A stretch of 64,000 nt of DNA, taken from Anthracocystis setariae. Lineage: Eukaryota; Basidiomycota; Ustilaginomycetes; Ustilaginales; Ustilaginaceae. The translations under genes were made by a program, and so were the position numbers. The stretch spans positions 186,001 to 250,000 of the forward strand of contig CAKMXJ010000039.1 of the NCBI GenBank assembly GCA_928724745.1, given 5' to 3'. Positions 58,206-64,000 of the stretch are shown piece by piece. The first letter of the stretch is position 1; the number at the start of each line of letters is the position of its first letter. The notes beneath the pieces were generated by a model that saw only the letters and a program-made list of their open reading frames with translations, was not told where the DNA came from and searched no databases.

Positions 58206-61200
58206 CTAGTAGATTGGGAAGGAGGGGTCTTTGTCGGTGGCGTACGCGCGAAGTCCTCCGATGAGGTCTGTGATGGGTCGTGGCGGCTTTTTCTCTGTGT
58301 GTGCTATCGAAGGGTTCAGAGGATGTGGCGTTGGCTCGTCCTCCTCCTCCTCCTCCTTTTGTTGTTGGAGGAGGAGAGAGTTGAGGGCGAGTCGGGAGTC
58401 GTTTCCCTTTTTGCATACGAGTAGGATTGAGGCGCTATTGGTTGTGTTGGCAGCTTGTGTGATGGTGTTCCAAGCTGAGGGTGGGTTTTTGAGGAGGGTG
58501 TGAATGGGGAGGTTGAGTGAGCCGTTGAGATGGGTGATGTCGTACTCGATGGTGGGGCGAACGTCGACGATCAATGCGTTAGGATCCATAGCTTGCACGG
58601 CTGTGCGCGGCAAACTTCCTCCGCTGCTCCGTGGGGTGTCGAGACCACAGAAGGACATGTAGTCCTCTTGTTCCAGGTCGGTGATCATGGGCTCTGCGAC
58701 TTGGGCAGGGTCGCCACACGATCGGCAAGTTGCAATGCGACGAGGACGGATCTTGACGCTCCGGAAGGGGGAGGACGTCAAAGGCGAGACGAGCGTCAAC
58801 ATGGGTGGCGTTTCCTCGCCAATGCCAGCGAGGATCTTGACCGATTCCAACGCCTGCATCGTGCCCACCAAACCAGTGATGCCACCGAGTACACCACCGT
58901 CTTCGCAATTCGTCACCTCGTCCGGCCGAGGAGCCTTTGGGAAGAGACACCGATAGCACGGACCCCTCACCGATCCGTCGGACGCCATCGTGGACCCCTT
59001 GGGTCCGGCAAACTCCGGCTTGATGCGTTTGTGCAACACCACCAGCTGTCCATCGTACCCCTGTGCTGCACCTGAAACCACCTGAACACCCTCGAGCACC
59101 GCAGCATCCGAGATCAGATACCGCGTAAGCGGATTATCGGTGCAGTCGAGTACGAGATCTTGACCTCGCATCATCTCCCGTGCATTGGCAGCGCTGATTG
59201 CTTCCGAGATCGGCACAGCCTTGATGTACGGGTTGATCTGCTTGGCCGCGTTCGCTGCCGACACCGCTTTGTGGACACCGACGGTGGCATCGCTGTGAAG
59301 GATCTGCCGTGCCAGATTTGAAGGCTCCACTACGTCGTGATCCAAGATGGAAATCTGGCCAACACCGGCAGCAGCGAGGTACTGCACAGCGGGACAGCCG
59401 AGACCACCGGCGCCGACCACAAGGACCTTGGCGCGACGCAGACGAAGCTGCCCAGGAAGCCCGAAATCTGGCAGGATCATCTGGCGTCCATATCGGGCAT
59501 ACTCGGCTAATGACATTGGCAAGGACAACGGCGTCGAAGTTGCTCTGTTCTGCTGTGCCGTTTCTGTCACTGTCGTCTCAGATTTCGAGATGGGCTGTGA
59601 CGTGGTAGCGCGCGCGTCTTTCTTCACGATGGTGTCCTCCCCTTGGGCTTTCGATTTCGGTACACCGGAGGCTGGGGTTGGCAGGGTAGCAGGGTCGAAT
59701 TCCGTCGCCGTGCCATCGAGAACATCGCGAATATGTTTGAGCGCTGTAAAGCTCATCAGCGTGTTGAGACTGCTTTGTTCCCGCTCTTCGGTGATTGGTG
59801 CGTCGCTGTCTTTCGTCCGATCGAGCCAGCTCTGTTCCAACACGCCAATGCATACCGACAGAGCCGAGCCAACCGCCTTGTTGGCTGCCGTCAACTTGGC
59901 AAGCTGGTCAGTCAGCTCATCGTACGATTTTGGAGACGATGCCATCGACGGCGGTGTGGGCTGAGAAGCATCCGTAGCTTCGGCTGCTGCAGAGCCTGAG
60001 AGGCTTGGCCGAGCTTTGCCAGTGGATGCTGCAGGACCTACGGTGGAAGCAGCCGCTCCGGCGATGCGCGAACCAGTCTGGCTGGTGAATGCTTGTTCAA
60101 AACCCGATGGAAATCCTGATGTTTCGGGTTTGGTAGCAGCATATGCACTGGCGGCGGCTGCCACCGTTTTTGAGACGTTCGCCAGGGCGCTGTTCAAGGT
60201 CTGCGGCAGCTCGGCTCGCTCATACCATCCTTTGGCCATATCGCTGATGCCTTCGGGCAGATATGCAGATGGATTGATGCCAAACGCACGAGGTCCATCG
60301 GCGCTCGAGGCAGGTCCTTGCAGCGCGCCAAGAGGATCGCCAGCAACAGCAGCAGCTGGTCGTGGCCGCCTGATTTCCGACCTCGTCGGCTGCGGTCCGG
60401 CGTTCCTCGCAAGGGATTCGTCACGGAGGCGGTCCCAGGGTGATGGCCTGGCCGCTGCGCCCGAAACTGTTCTCCCGACCGTTGCAAATTTCTGCGTGCT
60501 CTGTCGATGCGACGGGGAAGCGGGACTGGGCCGGCTGTTAGACGCATCTGGAGAGGCATCATTTATCGATCGCACCGCAATACCCAAGAGATCGCGATTT
60601 TGCATGACCACCGCCACGCCTGTCCTTGGCTGACGGCCATTATCTCGTAGATAGATGGCTTGCTTGATCAAGAGGCTCGGTTGTGCTTGGGCCTCCTGCG
60701 GATATCTCAGCAGGCATTGAAGAGCAGAGGTATGGTCACCGGAAAGCAGTTGGTTGCGAATACGGAGCAGCATAGCGATGCAGACGTCATCGATGAGGCT
60801 GAGGGAGCCTCCAGTGGCGAACAGGCCATCCCAGATAGCAAGTGCACCGTCGAGGGCGAATTCGCGCGTGAAAATCATGCGAATCCATCGAAGACAGTAG
60901 ATCTGAGGTTCGATGCCCAAGCTCTCGAGGTGCTGCGCCAGGGCAGGGTCGATGAACCTCAGCAGCCCCATGATGTGTTCGCACTTGACTACGATGGGAA
61001 GCTTGAGCGGCGTTGTATCTTCTGACTTCCTCGCACTCGGCGATGTTCTGGCAAGCATGGGGGAGGAGGATGCAGGGGTACTTGGAGCAGTTGCCTTCGA
61101 AGGCGTCTGCCATGCAAACCAGTCTTTGGCGCTTTGCATCAAGACGCAAAAGAGAGTATAGACGTCATGCTCGATGAAGACAGTAGCAAGGGCTTGATGG

Positions 61201-62058
61201 AAAGAGGCGTCAACGGAGGCTGTGTTCGAGGCAGAAGCACGCTGATAGTTGATAGAGCCATCGCTTCGTACCTTCCACAGCACAGCCGCAAGCTCGTGCA
61301 TTCCTTGTCGGTAGCCTACGTCTTCGTTCTGCAGGGTCCAGAGGAAGAGGATGTTGGTCAAAGATTGCTGTACGCTGGTCTGGCGGAAGATAGCAAGTTC
61401 CGGAAAAGTTCTTTCGACATCCTGCAGGATGATCCTTCTTGTTTCTAGGGTTGTATAGTATGTCTTCCAAGGATTCGAGTCGTCGAGACTGAGTGGATTG
61501 TTGACCGAGAGATCGTTTACGACCTCCGGTCTGGCTTGCTGTGAGTTTGTACGCGAGGAGGATACGGTAGAGGAATCGAGGGTGGTGTGTGTGCCATCGA
61601 AGCCCACCTCGGGCGGATAGTTGCCATCTGGCGCGCGAAGAAGCCGGCATCGCAGTTCATTGTATGCATCGCGATCACGCTCAAGGACGGCAGACCACGA
61701 GGATGGAATGCTAGATATGTGCTCGGTGAGGAGGAGCTTCCATTGGATCCAACGAAGGGATGGACCGTCTTCCCTGGCAACGAATCCTTCGATAGCGCGG
61801 GCCTTCAGGGCGTCAATCGACGGAGAGATGCTGCCTCGGAAAAGGGAAGACCACCGCCCACTGTTCGATGGAGAGGAAGCGATGCGCAGCAAAATCGAAA
61901 GAACCCATCCGATCAGTCACGAGCAGCTTGATGTCGTCGAAAGCAGCACATACTCACCTCAAGCTTGTGTCGGTGCCAGTGGCTGGAGCTGTCGAGGTAA
62001 CCGACTGGTTCTGGCGTCTCGGAGGGGCCGAAGAGAAGGCAGCCAAGGGGTCGCTCAT
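58206..62058 (-). CDS. UBA4: TBC Rab-GAP fused in frame to UBA4 (E1-like adenylyltransferase / sulfurtransferase)
   Basis: Exons 61958-62058 and 58206-61860 (minus) encode 1251 residues. The intron (97 nt) has GTGAGT and ACAG; the start MSDPLAAFSSAPPRR is the first ATG. Residues about 35-420 form a TBC domain: RWIQWKLLL, arginine finger in ILQDVERTFPE (I-x2-D-x2-R), glutamine finger in DVGYRQGMHEL (Y-x-Q) and IYCLRWIRMIFTREF. A disordered linker and a helical NKAVGSALSVCIGVLEQSW segment follow. From M816 comes a complete UBA4/MOCS3: SLAEYARYGRQMILPDFGLP, nucleotide-binding GAGGLGCPAV, zinc-site CYRCLFP and CRSCGD, C1019 in NCEDGGVLGG, and a rhodanese end with C1183 in VCKKGNDS. UBA4 activates Urm1 for tRNA thiolation and urmylation. 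No stop or good splice pair separates the halves, so a fusion is the direct reading; an internal start at M816 is the alternative. Confidence 0.85.
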
Positions 62059-62546
62059 GGCGTTTCCAGTCGACCGAGCCAATTCACTCCGCTGTGGCTT
62101 GAGCTATCCAGCCTGATGCGCAACTTGACCGTGGGAAAGATGTGAGTGGATCAGAGGACAGCAGCACGATGGCGATGTAGTAAATGGGTCCGAGCAATGT
62201 TAGCAGAGCAATTCAGCATGAAAAAAGTCCGTGCTCCTCGCTCGTCACCGAAAAAAAAAAAAAAAAAAAAAAACGCCTCCTGAAAAGGTGGAGTAGCTGC
62301 AGTTCCGACGCGCCGCGTTCTGCAGACCAACACAAGAAGGTCGGATCCATCCGACAGAAGCAGGGTCTGGCAGCTTTTTCCTGGCGTAGCCTTCTTTCGG
62401 ATGAACCCACCACCCTTTTGACCGATCACCACTACTAGCCACGAAGCTCGCAAGGATATTGCGAGAATGCTACTCGACAGCTGCATCGATGGCTCATAGT
62501 GCCGTCTAATCGTCGTATCTTCAAGCATCGAGTCGAGGCAGCTACA
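62059..62546. promoter_or_regulatory. Divergent promoter, TBC-UBA4 / TFIIIC subunit
   Basis: 488 bases between two divergent ATGs, with an A23 tract at 62251-62273 near the middle. The minus-strand ORF across 62151-62642 includes a Phe run from that tract and overlaps the next gene; I reject it. Confidence 0.45.
62251..62273. repeat. A23 homopolymer in divergent promoter
   Basis: Twenty-three A bases, a likely nucleosome-depleting tract between two divergent genes. Confidence 0.95.
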
Positions 62547-64000
62547 ATGCACGACCCAACACAGCCGCTCCCAGGCCACGAGAGGATTAGGGCTTGCTCG
62601 ATCGCCCTCTCGTCTGGCTCGCAGCTTCTTGGAAATCTCCAATGGTCAGAGCTAGGTCAGGCTCTGGTGGTTACGGATGAAGCTGTCGTCATCCTATCCC
62701 CGCTCGCTGGGTTACATCCAACGTTAGCTGATCAGAGCCGTGCTCAAGATGTTGAATCGCATCCCGACTGGCAGGGCCACTTCCCACATACGGTCATCCA
62801 GATCAATGTCAAGACCTTTCTCGAGGACGAGCACTGCATACGACGCAGAATGCTGCTCGAATCTGATCACTCGGCTGTGGATCCGAGGTTCGCCAACGTT
62901 CAGTGGACTTCGGCCAGCTGGTCAAAAGCTGGCTTGGGACCCCACGGAAGCTGTCTGATCCTCGCTACCACCTCGGAATTCGACCTCTTCGTCCTTGGAG
63001 CACCTCGAAATGCGTGGACGGGTGAGTGGAAGCTGCTGCAATCGGTCGATCCGGGGCCTGTCGTCGATCTCACCGAACTCGACGAGTTTTCATCTGGTCA
63101 CAGTGGAGACAAGGAGGGCTTCAGTCGCGCACGTGCCCTGCTGCGGAAGAAGCAAATGGCAACGGAAGTCCTTTGCGCTGCTTTCATGGACCCTCCAGCA
63201 ACGAGCGATCAAGTCGGATCTTCCAAAAGGTCGGCCTCTCCTCCTCGCACCACTTCCACGTACATTGTTGCCGGCACACGATCCGGTCACATTGCCATTT
63301 GGGATTGTGACATCAGGCTAAATCGCTGCGTTTTCGTGACAGCCTCTTCGGTCAGTAGTACAGCCATCGAGAAGCTCTCCTTGACCACCCAAATTGAAGC
63401 TCGAGCCAAGGACGCACACGCTCGAATCGCCTTCCAAGATGCAAACGGCATCCGAACGTGCGATTTCTACCGCCTCAAGGATCAAGCTTACATCCAGCTT
63501 TCGGCAAGCCCACCCATTCTGGAGCGGTCCTGCTTGGTGTCTGCGTGGCATTGGTATCGCCAACAGCTCATCCTTGCCACCGTCGGCCAAGTCCACGTCT
63601 GCGATACCTGGTCTGGTCGCCGAACCATCTCTGAGCTGGTCACGGACCCAACCAGCGCCTACGATCCCTACTCGCTAGCGATCTGTATCGGTGAATGCTC
63701 TGATCCCCATGCGAGCGTCGATGTAGTCCTTCAGGATCTGCGCCAGTACCGTATACCCTTACAGCAACATACAGAGACCAAGGCAGCTTTGGAACGTCAT
63801 TCCCAATCCGCGACCTATCCGGCTGCTCTCAGCGGCTATCCGCCACTGACCGAGAAACTGCAGCAAAGACACGATCAGCACCAGAATTTCTTGGCTTATC
63901 AAACCGATCCCAGCTCAGACATCACGTCCGCGAGCCTCGTGGGTGCGGTTCTTACAGATGAAAGACTTGCCTTCCTGGGCTACAATGTCTCGGAGACGCT
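62547..64000 (+). CDS. Putative TFIIIC 90 kDa subunit, N-terminal beta-propeller (runs off right edge)
   Basis: From the ATG at 62547 (aca ATG cac) the frame is open for 484 codons to the window edge. The opening LLGNLQWSELGQALVVTDEA followed by VVILSPL, and later VQWTSASWSKAGLGPHGSC and LILATTSEFDLFVLGAP, match the TFIIIC-delta propeller found in yeast Tfc9-type and human GTF3C4 proteins. WD-like strands continue (YIVAGTRSGHIAIWDCDI; QLILATVGQVHVCDTWSG). TFIIIC recruits TFIIIB and RNA polymerase III to tRNA genes. The zinc-binding C-terminal part expected for the family lies beyond the window, so the call rests on the N-terminal pattern only. Another WD-propeller protein is possible. Confidence 0.68.
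   Translation, partial: MHDPTQPLPGHERIRACSIALSSGSQLLGNLQWSELGQALVVTDEAVVILSPLAGLHPTLADQSRAQDVESHPDWQGHFPHTVIQINVKTFLEDEHCIRRRMLLESDHSAVDPRFANVQWTSASWSKAGLGPHGSCLILATTSEFDLFVLGAPRNAWTGEWKLLQSVDPGPVVDLTELDEFSSGHSGDKEGFSRARALLRKKQMATEVLCAAFMDPPATSDQVGSSKRSASPPRTTSTYIVAGTRSGHIAIWDCDIRLNRCVFVTASSVSSTAIEKLSLTTQIEARAKDAHARIAFQDANGIRTCDFYRLKDQAYIQLSASPPILERSCLVSAWHWYRQQLILATVGQVHVCDTWSGRRTISELVTDPTSAYDPYSLAICIGECSDPHASVDVVLQDLRQYRIPLQQHTETKAALERHSQSATYPAALSGYPPLTEKLQQRHDQHQNFLAYQTDPSSDITSASLVGAVLTDERLAFLGYNVSET

Noticed and set aside
62151..62642. 163-codon minus-strand frame containing a Phe run
   Set aside because: The Phe run is the A23 tract read in antisense. The frame overlaps the start of the TFIIIC-type gene and shows no family pattern.
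26744..64000. Possible CRISPR arrays, insertion sequences or prokaryotic operons
   Set aside because: Introns, signal peptides and eukaryote-only families show this is nuclear fungal DNA. The repeats seen are microsatellites or coding repeats, without spacer structure or transposase genes.

Overview
This window looks like nuclear DNA of a basidiomycete smut fungus (Ustilaginales: Ustilago, Sporisorium or Pseudozyma/Moesziomyces type). The genes are typical fungal ones: a group III hybrid histidine kinase with HAMP repeats, an NDR-type kinase, KNR4, GPI16, SEC16, RAD14 and GID-complex RMD5. Most are intronless long ORFs. The few introns are 70-220 nt with GTRNGT donors, CTRAY branch sites and YAG acceptors. 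Intergenic DNA is rich in microsatellites and homopolymers. The species cannot be fixed from sequence alone.

Layout. 1-309: 5' end of a TOP3 gene (minus, runs off the left edge). 966-4683: an OPT-type oligopeptide/metal transporter (minus), divergent from a phytanoyl-CoA-dioxygenase-like enzyme (plus). 4792-13780: an NDR/LATS kinase (minus) and, across a 2.3 kb divergent promoter, a secreted GH31 alpha-glucosidase (plus). 13958-18028: a NIK1/OS-1 type histidine kinase (minus), followed by a 3 kb gene-poor stretch full of simple repeats. 21102-23407: a single-pass Ser/Thr-rich surface protein and a two-exon Yippee protein. 23500-28544: YTM1, a five-exon metallophosphoesterase and the three-exon RMD5 (all minus). 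29122-37760: SEC16 (minus) divergent from RAD14/XPA (plus). 37855-45354: ER glucosidase I (minus) divergent from KNR4/SMI1 (plus). 45544-48563: a 74-residue zinc-finger protein with three exons (minus) divergent from GPI16/PIG-T (plus). 48834-54083: a KdsD-like SIS-domain protein (minus) divergent from a DHA1 drug/polyamine MFS pump (plus). 55286-58120: a YTH-domain m6A reader (plus). 58206-62058: one long reading frame joining a TBC Rab-GAP to a complete UBA4 (E1-like plus rhodanese) (minus). 62547-64000: start of a TFIIIC 90 kDa-type subunit (plus, runs off the right edge).

The genes are mostly housekeeping and do not form one cluster. Themes recur: secretory pathway and wall (SEC16, ER glucosidase I, GPI16, KNR4, the surface protein, GH31), stress signalling (histidine kinase, NDR kinase) and protein or RNA modification (RMD5, UBA4 part, YTH reader). 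The most unusual object is the TBC-UBA4 fusion. It has intact catalytic motifs in both halves, no in-frame stop between them and no convincing splice sites at the junction. A second whole-window signal is a short ACTGTA/TACAGT-type motif that recurs in intergenic stretches.
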